A stretch of 64,000 nucleotides of DNA from Thermoplasmata archaeon (GCA_036395115.1 DASWDU010000022.1:1-64000); one strand, 5' to 3'; numbered from the stretch's first letter, positions 38,491 through 47,799 are shown. The notes: generated by a model from the letters alone, not told the origin. Translations and numbers: made by a program.

Positions 38491-39732
38491 ATGATCGAAG
38501 GCCAGCCCACACTCTATCGGGACGCCGCGCTCGCGGACGGCAGCGGACCCTCGCTCACGAACGGCGTGAGCGTCCTGGTCGAGCAAGGCCGCGTCCGTTC
38601 GATCCGGCCGACATCCGACGAGGGCGAACTCCCTCCCGATGTCCACGTCGTCGACGCGGGCGGAGCGACGATCGTCCCGGGGATGGTCGATGCCCACAGC
38701 CACGTCACCCTCCCCGGCGGCTCGCATTGGATCGACCGCGGATTCGACCCCGCAGAGGAGTTGCTCGACGTCGCGGAACACAACGGGGATCTCCTCGGAC
38801 GCGCGGGAGTCCGCTGGGCACGCGACGTCGGGTCGCCGGCGGCTGTCGACCCGCGCGACGGGAGGATGCGGGCGCTCGCGCTCCGCGTCCGCGAGCGATG
38901 GCGCGACGATCTGTCGCGGCCGCGGCTCCGCGTCGCCGGAACGTGGATCGCGCACGGCGGCGTCCTCCCCCCAGGCCTCACGATCGATGCGGACGACGGC
39001 CCGGCACTCCTCGCGGCGGCCGCCAAACAGCTCGACGACGGCGCGGACCTCTTGAAGCTCTACCTCGACGGACCGAAGAAGGAGGAGGCCCCTTGGTCGA
39101 CGGAGACCGTGCGGGCCGTCGTCGACCTCGCGCACGGCCGCGGGGCGAAGGTCACCGCGCACTCCGGCCTCCTCGCCGGCGCTCGCGTCGGAATCGACGC
39201 CGGGGTGGACTGCCTCGAGCACGGCTTCGAACTCGACTCCGACGCCGCCGCGCAGATGGTCCGCCAGGGGACGTTCCTCGTCAGCACGCTGGCGATCTTC
39301 CGGTCGTGGGCGTCATTCGCCCATACGACGACATTGGCGCGATTCGTAGGCGACGAGGGGAAGGAACGTACGGCGCGCCGCCGAGAGCGGGCGATCGAGA
39401 GCGTCCGGCTCGCCCACCACGCCGGCGTGAGGATCGCGACAGGGACAGACTTCGGCGGCGGATCGTTGCGGGCGAACCACCTCGCATGGGAGGTCGAGGC
39501 GCTCGTCGAGGCCGGCCTGAAGCCGTGGGAGGCGCTCGCCTCCGCGACGTTGCGGGGCGGGGAACTCCTCGGAGAGGCCGATGCCGGCCGGATCGTCGAG
39601 GGCGGACCCGCCGACTTCTTCCTCGTCCACGGTGACCCGCTCGCCGACCCGACAGCCCTGTGGCGGGTGTGGAAAGTCGCGTGGCTCTGGGAGCCTCAGG
39701 CTCGCCCCCGCGGATCGTCGGTGGCAGTCTAG
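38491..39732 (+). CDS. amidohydrolase-superfamily metal-dependent hydrolase
   Basis: 413 residues. A small beta domain precedes a TIM barrel with 'PGMVDAHSHV' (HxH metal ligands), a metal-bridging lysine in 'DLLKLYLDG', 'VTAHSG', 'CLEHGFELD' and 'ATGTDFGGG' (final Asp). The arrangement is that of imidazolonepropionase-like or peptidase (Xaa-Pro dipeptidase-like) amidohydrolases. Cytoplasmic, no signal. Its 3' end is duplicated as debris at 36690-36787. Substrate cannot be assigned. Confidence 0.88.
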   Translation: MIEGQPTLYRDAALADGSGPSLTNGVSVLVEQGRVRSIRPTSDEGELPPDVHVVDAGGATIVPGMVDAHSHVTLPGGSHWIDRGFDPAEELLDVAEHNGDLLGRAGVRWARDVGSPAAVDPRDGRMRALALRVRERWRDDLSRPRLRVAGTWIAHGGVLPPGLTIDADDGPALLAAAAKQLDDGADLLKLYLDGPKKEEAPWSTETVRAVVDLAHGRGAKVTAHSGLLAGARVGIDAGVDCLEHGFELDSDAAAQMVRQGTFLVSTLAIFRSWASFAHTTTLARFVGDEGKERTARRRERAIESVRLAHHAGVRIATGTDFGGGSLRANHLAWEVEALVEAGLKPWEALASATLRGGELLGEADAGRIVEGGPADFFLVHGDPLADPTALWRVWKVAWLWEPQARPRGSSVAV

Positions 39733-40234
39733 CCGCCTCGCCGCTAGGGTACCCAATTGCAGAAGGTTGCCGCACGGAAACCTCACGGCACGGCCCTGCC
39801 GTTTACGGCCGGTACGATTGTCGGACGACGAATTCCGTCGCACTTTCCTTGCCGTGCGGGATGTTGCAGATTTGTGCAGTACCACCGGTCCTGAACGAGA
39901 ATCGCATTGGGGAAGCCGCACCGAGGACATGCCGTCTTCGAGAACGTTCCGATTGGATTAGGGTACCCTGGACGACGCACCGCGATCGGGGACAAGGGGG
40001 TGCGTCAGCGGGGACGTTGCGACGCGCCCCCATCTACGGGTCGGCACGAGCAAGGGGCCAGGTCCGACCATCAGCAGTGGAGGAACCGGGGGGAGGGACT
40101 CTTTTCGAGTTGTCGCTCGGGAAACCGACGGAGGGGCCCCCGACGCCTGCAGCGAGCGCCGTGCGGTTCCGGGATCGGCGGAGGATAACTTTCTTGGCTC
40201 CGAGCGACGTGTGACCCGTCGAGCGTGATCGCGC
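39733..40234. other. 500-bp stretch with a possible zinc-ribbon remnant
   Basis: A minus-strand frame at 39783-39995 (TTG start) reads KTACPRCGFPNAILVQDRWY, then CTN and HPARQGKCDG, a zinc-ribbon-like Cys pattern, but lacks a good promoter or ATG and may be a decayed gene. GATAACTT (about 40183-40190) is a plausible TATA element for the next gene. Nothing else seen. Confidence 0.35.
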
Positions 40235-40801
40235 ATGGCGAAGATTCGCGACTGGGAGGATATGCGGACGATGTCCGCCCGCCTCCTCGAAGAACGGACG
40301 GGAGAGGGCGTGGCGGCTTGGAATCGGCGCGTCCAGAAGGAGGGTTTCGAGGACGAAGAGGGACTTCGCACGTGGTTGACGGAACACGGGGTGACGGGAT
40401 ACGCCCAGACGCTCCTGGTGATGGAACGGTTCGGTTACCCGGACTTCCTCACTGCGACGGCGGACGAACTCATCGACGGGCAGTATGCGGATCGGCCGCA
40501 GCTGAGGCCCATCTACGATGCCGTCATCGACGCGGCTGCAGGCCTCGGGGACGTCACGATCCAGGCCCGCAAGACGTTCGTCTCGCTCGTCTCGCCCCGC
40601 CGGACGTTCGCGCGCATCCAGGCCACGACGAAGGACCGGGTCGATCTTGCGTTGCGCACCGAGCGGGTGAAGCCTGGCGGACGCCTGCAACCATCGAGGA
40701 TCCACGAGACGATGCCCGTCCACATCGGCCTCCGGTCCGCGAAAGAGGTCGACGCCGAAGTGGTGCGTTGGCTACAGCGAGCGTACCGCGAGAACGCCTG
40801 A
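40235..40801 (+). CDS. DUF4287-DUF5655 two-domain protein
   Basis: 188 residues. The N-terminal half (LLEERTGEGVAAWNRRVQKE, then WLTEHGVTGYAQTLLVM) fits DUF4287. The second half (LRPIYDAVIDAAAGLGDVTI, then QARKTFVSLVSPRRTFARIQ, then DLALRTERVKPGGRL) fits DUF5655, a domain sometimes fused to restriction or transport proteins. The two-domain combination is common in bacteria and archaea; function unknown. Cytoplasmic. Confidence 0.78.
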   Translation: MAKIRDWEDMRTMSARLLEERTGEGVAAWNRRVQKEGFEDEEGLRTWLTEHGVTGYAQTLLVMERFGYPDFLTATADELIDGQYADRPQLRPIYDAVIDAAAGLGDVTIQARKTFVSLVSPRRTFARIQATTKDRVDLALRTERVKPGGRLQPSRIHETMPVHIGLRSAKEVDAEVVRWLQRAYRENA

Positions 40802-40825
40802 GAGGTTGATTCGGAAGAAGATGAT

Positions 40826-41662
40826 TCACTCCGCCTTCAGGTAGCGACTGGCGATCGCGGTTCCCGAAACGAGCATGCCCGTCGCGAAGAGGGCGAGGTA
40901 TCCGAGATACGACCACTCCACGGTCCCGAAGACGACGATCCCGCGACCCAGGAGCGCGGAGAACGAGACCGGGTTGACGCTCGCGATCGCCTGCATCCAC
41001 GCGGGGAAGTTGGCGAGCGGGAGGAGCGCGCCGCTCGCGAACATGAGCGGCATCGTGATGAAGTTGGAAATCACGCCGGGCGTCTGCCAGTCCGTGCTCG
41101 ACGCGGTCACGGCGAGGAAGAAGCACGACATGCCGAGCCCGAGGAAGAAGATCCCAAGGATCCATCCGAGCCACATGAGGGGATCCCCCGCGAAGCGCAC
41201 GCCGAACACGAGGGCGGCCACGATCATCACGGGGATCTGAATGAGCCCGCGGCTCGTCGACCCGAGGACCTTGGACCAGTACACGGTCGCCTTGCTCGTA
41301 GGCGTCAGCAGGATGCGTTTCATGAATCCGAAGCGTTTGTCCTGAATCGTGCTCATCGATCCGAACATGCCAACGGTCAGCATCGACGTCGACAGGACCC
41401 CGGGGAGCAGGAAGGCGATGTAACTGTCCGTGTGGAAGATCGTTTGCACCAGGGCGGGCGAGGCCCCACTGAAACTGCTCCCGAAGAACGCGAGCCACAT
41501 GAACGGTTGGACGAACGTGATGACGAGCACCCACGGATTCCGGAAGGTCCGAAGGAGCTCACGAGCGTACAGCCCGACGAACTGGCTCCGCTGGCTCACC
41601 CGCGGTCGTTCGGACACGAACTCCCGCCGCGATACCCGTGCATGGGTCGTTTCCGTGCTCAT
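40826..41662 (-). CDS. ABC-2-type exporter permease (DrrB-like), exporter 2
   Basis: 278 residues from ATG 41662, which overlaps the ATPase stop. Six membrane helices are predicted ('VLVITFVQPFMWLAFFGSSF' near the N terminus, 'LMWLGWILGIFFLGLGMSCF' centrally). The ABC-2 signature 'NFITMPLMFASGALLPLANF', then 'PAWMQAIASVNPVSF', is characteristic. With the ATPase encoded before it, it should export drugs or lipophilic compounds. Last gene of the PadR-controlled operon. Confidence 0.88.
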   Translation of the reverse strand: MSTETTHARVSRREFVSERPRVSQRSQFVGLYARELLRTFRNPWVLVITFVQPFMWLAFFGSSFSGASPALVQTIFHTDSYIAFLLPGVLSTSMLTVGMFGSMSTIQDKRFGFMKRILLTPTSKATVYWSKVLGSTSRGLIQIPVMIVAALVFGVRFAGDPLMWLGWILGIFFLGLGMSCFFLAVTASSTDWQTPGVISNFITMPLMFASGALLPLANFPAWMQAIASVNPVSFSALLGRGIVVFGTVEWSYLGYLALFATGMLVSGTAIASRYLKAE

Positions 41663-42654
41663 CGTCGAGCCCTCCTCATCTGCGCGTAGAATTTGCGGTA
41701 GTCGGGCACATCGGACCCCGGTTGGTCGATCCGCTTGCCCGTGATGTCCAGGAAGACCGTCTCGAGGCTCGGCTTCTCCACATTGATCCGCCGGATCTCG
41801 TCCGTCTTCAGCGTCGAGAAGAGATGGGGGAGGACCTCTTCCGCCGCGGACACGCGTAGGATCCACGTCTTCCCCTGGGTGCGGACGTCGGAGACGCCGG
41901 GGATCGCGCGCAACCTCGCTTCATCGACCTCCTCGCTTGTCTCGAGCTCGACGAAGTCCGACTTGACCCTGGCCTTGAGGTCCGTCGGGCTCCCCGAGGC
42001 GACGAACTTCCCATGGTCGATGATCGAGATCTGCTCGCAGAGTGCGTCCGCCTCCTCGATGTAGTGGCTCGTCAGCAGCACCGTGATCCCGAACTCCCGG
42101 TTCACGCCCGTGATCAAGTCCCAGAGCATGTGTCGCGTGTTCGCGTCGAGGCCGATCGTCGGCTCGTCCATGAACACGACCTCGGGTTGATGGAGCAGCG
42201 CCAGGGCGATCTCGAGCTTCTTTCGCATCCCCGTCGAGAAGGTCTTCACGCGATCCTTCCGACGATCGAGGAGGCCGAAGTACTTCAGCAGGTTCTCCGC
42301 CCGGTCCTTCCACTCTGGAAGGCTCTGGAGCTTCGCCTGCAACCAGAGGTTCTCCCACGCCGTGAAGTCGTCGTCGAGGATGACCTCGGACGCGACCCAG
42401 CCAATCCGCTGCTTGACGTGCATCGGATCCCGGCGGACGTCGAAACCTGCGACGGACGCATCGCCCTCCGTCATGTCGGTCAGGCCCGTGAGCAGCTTGA
42501 TCATCGTCGTCTTGCCGGCCCCGTTCGGGCCGAGGAGTCCGAAGACCGTCCCCGAGGCGACGTTCAGGGTGACGTGGTCGACGGCCGTCAGCTTTCCGTA
42601 CACCTTCGTCAGATTTTCCGTGACGATCGCGTTGTTGACCATGGCCATTCCCAT
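41659..42654 (-). CDS. ABC transporter ATPase (DrrA-like), exporter 2
   Basis: 331 residues from ATG 42654 (further ATGs at 42648 and 42642). Walker A GPNGAGKTT, signature FSTGMRKK (diverged from LSGGQ, as in DrrA-type proteins), Walker B VVFMDEPTIGLD and switch H in LLTSHYIEEAD. The C-terminal ~90 residues form the DUF4162-like extension typical of ABC-2 drug exporters. Two bases separate it from padR. Confidence 0.9.
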   Translation of the reverse strand: MGMAMVNNAIVTENLTKVYGKLTAVDHVTLNVASGTVFGLLGPNGAGKTTMIKLLTGLTDMTEGDASVAGFDVRRDPMHVKQRIGWVASEVILDDDFTAWENLWLQAKLQSLPEWKDRAENLLKYFGLLDRRKDRVKTFSTGMRKKLEIALALLHQPEVVFMDEPTIGLDANTRHMLWDLITGVNREFGITVLLTSHYIEEADALCEQISIIDHGKFVASGSPTDLKARVKSDFVELETSEEVDEARLRAIPGVSDVRTQGKTWILRVSAAEEVLPHLFSTLKTDEIRRINVEKPSLETVFLDITGKRIDQPGSDVPDYRKFYAQMRRARR

Positions 42655-42656
42655 CC

Positions 42657-43133
42657 TCACTTCGAGAGGATCCGCAGCGCCTTCTCGCGCATCTCGACGA
42701 CCATCCGGCGGAGCTCCTCCGCCTGTTTCGGGGTCACGTCGCTCATGTTCGCCCGGAGGAGCTTGCCCGTCGCTCGGAACTCTCGGAACAGCGCGGCCCG
42801 CTCCGGCCCGACCGCGGACTCGAAGGCGCGGAAGCGCGCCTCGATCTCCTTCCGACGACTCCGCAGATACGCCTTGCCTTCGCGGGTGATGCGGTACGTC
42901 TTGCGCCGCTCCTCGCCGCTCACGGAGAGATACCCCTTGCGCGAAAGCGCCCTCAGCGCCGGATAGATCGCACCCGCGCTCGGCTTGTAGAACCCGTGGT
43001 ATCGTTCCTCGATCGCCTTGATGATCTCGTACCCGTGCATCGGGCGTTCCTCGAGCAGCCGGAGGACGAGCTCTTTGAAGTCGCCCTTGCCGAAGAAATG
43101 GAAGAACCCGCCGAACTTCTCGGGGGAGCTCAC
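42657..43133 (-). CDS. PadR-family transcriptional regulator
   Basis: 158 residues from GTG 43133 overlapping the permease stop (GTGA). The winged helix 'ELVLRLLEERPMHGYEIIKA', then 'FYKPSAGAIYPALRALSRKG' and 'YLSVSGEERRKTYRITREGK', is canonical PadR; the C-terminal helices form the dimerisation domain. It sits in the middle of the exporter operon and probably represses it through the 18-bp palindrome at 44900-44917, releasing it on ligand binding. This arrangement is standard for PadR-controlled ABC exporters. Confidence 0.93.
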   Translation of the reverse strand: MSSPEKFGGFFHFFGKGDFKELVLRLLEERPMHGYEIIKAIEERYHGFYKPSAGAIYPALRALSRKGYLSVSGEERRKTYRITREGKAYLRSRRKEIEARFRAFESAVGPERAALFREFRATGKLLRANMSDVTPKQAEELRRMVVEMREKALRILSK

Positions 43134-43927
43134 GAGGAGAGCTCCCGTCGCCGGAACCAGAGGATCGCGAGCACGCCGCAGACGATGGCGTACGCCGCGA
43201 AGACGAGGACGGAGGTCGCGGGATCCGGCACGAACCCGACACCCTCCTGGCCTCCTCCGGGTCCCGGTCGCACCCCTGTGCCACCGAGCGCGTTCGTGAT
43301 GATCCCCGAAGCCGACGTCGGGATGAACCAGGGGTCGATCTTCGCGACCGGGAGGATCGCCCCGACGATGCCGAAGATCAGCGTGAACAGGAAGAACGTC
43401 AGGACCGTCGCCGCGACCGTGCTCTTCAACAACGCCGAGAGGAGATAGGCGACCCCGACGACCGCGGTCATGTACGCGAGCGCGTAGAGGTAGGAGAGCC
43501 CGACGTCCCACGTCAGGGAGCCCGTGATCGCGAGGGCCGCGATCGCCGCGGCGCCGTAGTACACGGTGAGGACGGCGGCGGAAACGATCAGACTGGCGGC
43601 AATCTTCCCGACGACGAGGACCTCCCGGCGGACCGGGTTCGGGAACAGGAAGTAGCCCGTCCGCTTTTCGTGCTCTGAGACGAGCGCGTCGGCCGCGAAG
43701 AGGACCCCGCTGAGGACCACGAGCAAACCGCTGAACGTCGCGAACGTCGAGACGAACGCGTTCGGGGTCGACGCGTACGGGATCCCCAAGCCCGGCGGGA
43801 GGCCGAGGAAGAGGCCGATGATCAGCCCCACGAGGATCAGCATGCCGAGGAGGCGGCGGCCCCGGATGTACTTGCGAATCTCGTAGCTCGCGACGGTGAC
43901 GACCTGACCGAACGGCGTCGTCGTCAT
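43130..43927 (-). CDS. ABC exporter permease, exporter 1
   Basis: 265 residues, six predicted membrane helices ('RLLGMLILVGLIIGLFLGLP', 'LLVVLSGVLFAADALVSEHE', then 'KRTGYFLFPNPVRREVLVVG'). The E-x-x-x-T-x...L-x-x-P-V-x-R segment is typical of ABC-2 family permeases of the NatB/YhaP or NosY type. It overlaps the preceding ATPase by ATGA and padR by GTGA. Confidence 0.88.
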   Translation of the reverse strand: MTTTPFGQVVTVASYEIRKYIRGRRLLGMLILVGLIIGLFLGLPPGLGIPYASTPNAFVSTFATFSGLLVVLSGVLFAADALVSEHEKRTGYFLFPNPVRREVLVVGKIAASLIVSAAVLTVYYGAAAIAALAITGSLTWDVGLSYLYALAYMTAVVGVAYLLSALLKSTVAATVLTFFLFTLIFGIVGAILPVAKIDPWFIPTSASGIITNALGGTGVRPGPGGGQEGVGFVPDPATSVLVFAAYAIVCGVLAILWFRRRELSS

Positions 43928-44895
43928 AGGCGATCCGACTCCTGGATGCGGTCGAGGTAGAGCTGTTCGAGCGATGAGCCGAGCGGCCGATACGTGATGA
44001 CTTTCAGGCCGCGGGTCACCATCGCTTCGAGCACTCGCGCCTGCCCTTCTTCACCGCCCGAGATTCGGAGGTCGATCGTCGAGTCACCCTCGTTCTTGAT
44101 CTCCACAATTCCGGGGACTGATGCGAGGGCTTCGAGATCTTCCGGCGTCGGCGGACGGAGGAAGCTCGTCTGGAACGTGGAGGTGTCGGACCCCCGGGAA
44201 AGGTCGCGCACGGAACCGTGGATCAGAAGCTCCCCATGGTTCAGGAGCGCGACATCGTCGCAGACCTCCTGGACCTCGCCGAGGAGGTGGGAGCTCATGA
44301 AGATCGTCCGGCCCTCGCCTTTCAGCGATTGGATCACGTCGCGGACCTCCGCCATGCCCCTCGGATCCAAGCCCGACGTGGGCTCGTCGAGGATGAGGAG
44401 GGCGGGTTCGTTGAGGAGCGCCTGGGCGATCGCGAGGCGCTGTTTCATTCCCTTCGAGAACTCCTGGATCCGGTGGTCGGCCCAGTCGCTCAACTTGACG
44501 CCTTTCAGGACGTCTTCGCTGCGCGATTCGATCTCCTTGGACGACATGCCGCGGAGGCGTCCTGCGTATGCGAGGGTCTCGAGCGGCGAGAGGTAGCCGT
44601 AGAACTCCGGGGTCTCGATGACCGCGCCGATCCGTGCGAGCGCGCGGGTCGGCTCCTTCCGGACATCGATGCCGAACAACGCGGCACGGCCTCGGGACGG
44701 TCGAATCAGGTTCGTCATGATCTTGATCGTCGTGGACTTCCCCGCACCGTTCGGCCCGAGGAAGCCCAGGGACGTGCCCTCCGGGACCGTGAGGTCGAGT
44801 GATTTCAGCGCGGTGAAGTGACCGTACTCCTTGCCGAGCCTTTCGAGCTGGACCGGGAAATCGCGCGTGCTCGATCGTGCGCGGGAGGATTGCAT
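43924..44895 (-). CDS. ABC transporter ATPase, exporter 1; first gene of operon
   Basis: 323 residues from a leaderless ATG at 44895. Walker A GPNGAGKST, signature FSKGMKQR, Walker B LLILDEPTSGLD and H-loop MSSHLLGE. The C-terminal extension (PGIVEIKNEGDSTIDLRISG) resembles CcmA/NatA-type exporters. Its promoter contains the palindrome assumed to be the PadR operator, so all five genes respond together. Confidence 0.92.
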   Translation of the reverse strand: MQSSRARSSTRDFPVQLERLGKEYGHFTALKSLDLTVPEGTSLGFLGPNGAGKSTTIKIMTNLIRPSRGRAALFGIDVRKEPTRALARIGAVIETPEFYGYLSPLETLAYAGRLRGMSSKEIESRSEDVLKGVKLSDWADHRIQEFSKGMKQRLAIAQALLNEPALLILDEPTSGLDPRGMAEVRDVIQSLKGEGRTIFMSSHLLGEVQEVCDDVALLNHGELLIHGSVRDLSRGSDTSTFQTSFLRPPTPEDLEALASVPGIVEIKNEGDSTIDLRISGGEEGQARVLEAMVTRGLKVITYRPLGSSLEQLYLDRIQESDRL

Positions 44896-44899
44896 GGGA

Positions 44900-44927
44900 A
44901 TCGCGATATATCGCGATATACTTAAAC
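44900..44927 (-). promoter_or_regulatory. exporter operon promoter with 18-bp perfect palindrome (PadR operator candidate)
   Basis: ATCGCGATATATCGCGAT (44900-44917) is a perfect palindrome lying exactly between TATA box GTTTAAGT (minus strand, 44920-44927) and the leaderless ATG at 44895. Bound protein would cover the transcription start. Confidence 0.75.
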
Positions 44928-45044
44928 TCTTCGAGGTGGTTGCGAGAACACGGGTTCACATGCCGACACGTACCGTAGAACGAGGGCCGGCCATCCAGCA
45001 TGCTTCTTATGGTCTGAGTCGTTCCCCGCGTTAGGCCTCGAGAC

Positions 45045-45911
45045 ATGTTGGATCCAGGTCCGTCTCCGGGCGTTCGCCCCTTGATCAAATCGATGCGTTG
45101 GCTCTTGTACGCGGCGAGCGCCCTCGTCTTCCTCGCGGGTTTCCAACTGACGGTGTTCTCGGAGCAGACGGCCACCTATTTCGCTTGGACCGTCTCGCCG
45201 CCCATCACCGCGGCGTTCCTCGGTGCGGCGTACTGGGCCGCCGTACCTGTCGAGGTCATCGCCGCACGCCAGAAGACCTGGTCGCACGCGCGCGTCGCGG
45301 TCCCGGCGATCTGGCTCTTTACGACACTCACCCTCGTCGTCACCCTCGTCCACTTCGACCGCTTCCACTTCTCCAGCTCCAGCTCGGTCCCGAGCGCCCA
45401 AGGCGCGGCGTGGTTCTGGCTCGCGATCTACACAGGCGTGCCAATCGCCATGCTCCTCGTCGGCTGGCTGCAACTTCGCGCGCCGGGAGTCGATCCGCCG
45501 GCCGGGCCCGCCCCTCCGAGGTGGATGCGGATCGTGGTCCTCGCCCAAGGCGGCGGCATGCTCGCCTTCGGGTTGGGCCTCCTCGCCGCGCCGACCGACG
45601 TCGGCCGGATGTGGCCGTGGGCCCTGACGGCGTTGACCGGACGGGCGATCGGGGCGTGGCTCGTCGGGATTGGCTTCGCCGCGTTCCACGGGGTCCGGGA
45701 GAACGACTTCCTCCGCATCCGGCCGCTGGGTGGCGGTTACACGGTCTTCGCGATCTTGGAACTCGTCGCACTCGGTCGGTACTCCGGGGGAGTCGATTGG
45801 AGCGGCCCCTCCGGGTGGGTATACCTTGCTTTCCTGTTGAGTATCCTCCCGCTCGGACTGTACGGATGGTTCGGCCACGGTGGCGTCCCCCGGTGGATAC
45901 GGCGGAAATGA
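45045..45911 (+). CDS. polytopic membrane protein, unknown function
   Basis: 288 residues, about seven hydrophobic helices (WLLYAASALVFLAGFQLTVF; AVPAIWLFTTLTLVVTLVHF; AWFWLAIYTGVPIAMLLVGW; VVLAQGGGMLAFGLGLLAAP; WVYLAFLLSILPLGLYGWFG). No family recognised. It is divergent from the exporter operon with about 150 bp between them; its own promoter is not clear. The start may be the ATG at 45045 or a later Met near 'MRWLLYAAS'. Confidence 0.68.
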   Translation: MLDPGPSPGVRPLIKSMRWLLYAASALVFLAGFQLTVFSEQTATYFAWTVSPPITAAFLGAAYWAAVPVEVIAARQKTWSHARVAVPAIWLFTTLTLVVTLVHFDRFHFSSSSSVPSAQGAAWFWLAIYTGVPIAMLLVGWLQLRAPGVDPPAGPAPPRWMRIVVLAQGGGMLAFGLGLLAAPTDVGRMWPWALTALTGRAIGAWLVGIGFAAFHGVRENDFLRIRPLGGGYTVFAILELVALGRYSGGVDWSGPSGWVYLAFLLSILPLGLYGWFGHGGVPRWIRRK

Positions 45912-45947
45912 ATCCGGGTCGGCAGCTTCCCGATAAACGAGCGATCG

Positions 45948-46754
45948 CTAGGCCCTAATCGCGCGCGTCATCAGGAAGTCTTGGTGCACGACGTTCCGGT
46001 CGAAGTACTGGGCCACGATCCCGTCGTACTCGCGACGGAAGGCGGCCAGGCGCGTGGGATCGTCCTTCAAGGTCTGTATGACCCGGACCATCGGTCCACC
46101 GGTCTGCTCCATCATCCGCCGATAGTGCTGGGGGCTCAGGGCCGGCGCGGTTTGCACCCCGCGGTCGAACGTCACGTCGCGGACGGCACTCCCGAGCCTC
46201 TGGAGCACGACGTTCGGATCGCCCCACTGGCTCGCGGGAGCGGGCTTCGGGTCCGGGGGCGGAGGCATGTACTGCGCGACGAGCGCGAACACCCGACCGA
46301 ACATCAATTCCGGAGGCCACGTGTGGAAGGCGATCGTGCCGCCCCGCTTCAGCACGCGGAGCATTTCCTTGACCGCAACTTCGGGACGAGGGGCGAAGAT
46401 GTGCGCGAACTGGCTCAGCACGACGTCGAACTCGCCGTCTCGGAAGGGCAGGCTCTCCACGTCGCCCTCCTTCCACGCGATGTCGTCGACTTCGGAAATC
46501 GCCGCGTTCTCCTTCGCGACCGCGAGGAGTTCCGGCGTCAGGTCGAGGCCCGTGACGACGGCGCCCACGCGCCGCGCCGTGATCGCGACGACGCCGGTCC
46601 CGCATCCGACGTCGAGCACCTTCTGTCCCGGCCGGACGTCGGCGAAGTGCACGAGCTTCGCCGCGGTCGGCGTCGTCATCTGAGCGAGCGGCGCGAACGA
46701 TTTCCACACCTCGCGTTGGGCCATCTTGAACGCTTCGAAGGGATCGGACGTCAT
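45948..46754 (-). CDS. class I SAM-dependent methyltransferase (UbiE/Methyltransf_11-like)
   Basis: 268 residues. AdoMet motif I VLDVGCGTGVVA, motif II 'TGLDLTPELLAVA', the acidic 'EGDVESLPF' and 'FDVVLSQFAHIFAPRPEVAV', then 'KEMLRVLKRGG', define a class I small-molecule methyltransferase. Substrate unknown. A TATA-like GCGTTATCCG (minus strand, about 46783-46792) could give a transcript starting about eight bases before the ATG. It is divergent from the SDR gene. Confidence 0.9.
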   Translation of the reverse strand: MTSDPFEAFKMAQREVWKSFAPLAQMTTPTAAKLVHFADVRPGQKVLDVGCGTGVVAITARRVGAVVTGLDLTPELLAVAKENAAISEVDDIAWKEGDVESLPFRDGEFDVVLSQFAHIFAPRPEVAVKEMLRVLKRGGTIAFHTWPPELMFGRVFALVAQYMPPPPDPKPAPASQWGDPNVVLQRLGSAVRDVTFDRGVQTAPALSPQHYRRMMEQTGGPMVRVIQTLKDDPTRLAAFRREYDGIVAQYFDRNVVHQDFLMTRAIRA

Positions 46755-46850
46755 GGTTTCGCCCGCGGCAGCGCATTGAGGCGGATAACGCTTCGGGCGC
46801 CGTTTGCGAATGGCCCCAAGCCAGCTGGTCGCACCGGACCGGGCGGGCGT

Positions 46851-46858
46851 TTTATAAA
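46851..46858 (+). promoter_or_regulatory. TATA box of the SDR gene
   Basis: TTTATAAA predicts transcription from about 46880. Confidence 0.6.
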
Positions 46859-46895
46859 GAGGCTCTGATTTCGAGGCTCAGAGGCCCGAGGCGAG

Positions 46896-47693
46896 ATGAA
46901 CCTCCGGGGCCTAGTCGCCTTCATGAGTGGTCGTATGAGCGCCCTCGACGGCAAGGTGGCGTTGGTCACAGGCAGTTCGCGCGGCATCGGTGCGGCGATC
47001 GCCAAGCTCTTCGCCGAGAGAGGCGCAAGCGTCGCGGTGCACGGCAGAGATGTGGCAGCCCTGTCCGCGGTGCAGGCGGAGATCGAGCGCGCGGGCGGAC
47101 GCGTGATTCGAGTCGTGGCGGAGACGACCAACTTCGCCGAGATCGAGGCGATGCGTCACCAGATCGAACGAGAGCTTGGGCCCATCGACATCCTGGTCGC
47201 GAACGCGGGGGGCAGCCTCACGCCACCCGGGCCGCTCGAAGACACGCCCGAGGAAGGGTGGCACGCGCCGGTCGACGGCAACCTCACCGCGACGTTCCTG
47301 ACGATCAAGAGCATCCTGCCCGGCATGAAGGAACGGAAGCGCGGAAACATCATCACGATCTCCTCCTCCGCGGGCCGCCGACCCCATCCCCGGTCCCCCA
47401 TCCCATACGCCGCCGCGAAGGCGGGCATCGAAATCCTCACGCAGGACCTCGCCGCTCAAATCGGCCCGTACGGCATCCGGGCGAACTGCATCGCCCCCGA
47501 GACGATCCTCACGGAACGCAACAAGGAGTGGATCACCAAGGCGCAACAGGAGGCACTCATCGAGACGCACCCAGTCCGACGTCTTGGCACGCCCGAGGAC
47601 GTCGCGCGCGCGGCGCTGTTCCTCGCCTCCGACGAATCGACGTGGATCACCGGCGTCGTCTTGGACGTGACCGGTGGTGCGGTCATGGTGTAG
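46896..47693 (+). CDS. short-chain dehydrogenase/reductase (FabG-like)
   Basis: 265 residues as opened here; ATGs at 46923 and 46935 are alternatives, and the last (MSALDGKVALVTG) best matches the usual family start. Rossmann motif TGSSRGIG, 'NAGG', catalytic Ser in 'TISSSAGR' and Y-A-A-A-K in 'PYAAAKAGIE'. The C-terminal 'GTPEDVARAALFLASDESTW', then 'ITGVVLDVTGG', is classical. NAD(P)-dependent oxidoreductase, substrate unknown. Confidence 0.92.
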   Translation: MNLRGLVAFMSGRMSALDGKVALVTGSSRGIGAAIAKLFAERGASVAVHGRDVAALSAVQAEIERAGGRVIRVVAETTNFAEIEAMRHQIERELGPIDILVANAGGSLTPPGPLEDTPEEGWHAPVDGNLTATFLTIKSILPGMKERKRGNIITISSSAGRRPHPRSPIPYAAAKAGIEILTQDLAAQIGPYGIRANCIAPETILTERNKEWITKAQQEALIETHPVRRLGTPEDVARAALFLASDESTWITGVVLDVTGGAVMV

Positions 47694-47769
47694 TCGCGCG
47701 TGGACCAGCCACTGGCGCCCGATTTGCCCGTTCCTTCGTTTGAAAGTTCCTGTGTCGCATCGACACGGC

Positions 47770-47777
47770 TTTACATA
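47770..47777 (+). promoter_or_regulatory. TATA box of the cyclophilin gene
   Basis: TTTACATA is centred 26 bases before 47800, selecting the second ATG as the leaderless start. Confidence 0.6.
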
Positions 47778-47799
47778 GGTAGGACGGATGGCGGGCACC

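Noticed and set aside
45098-45958. 286-codon alternative frame within the polytopic membrane gene
   Set aside because: Same strand, Arg/Pro-rich; the membrane-protein frame has clear hydrophobic helices.
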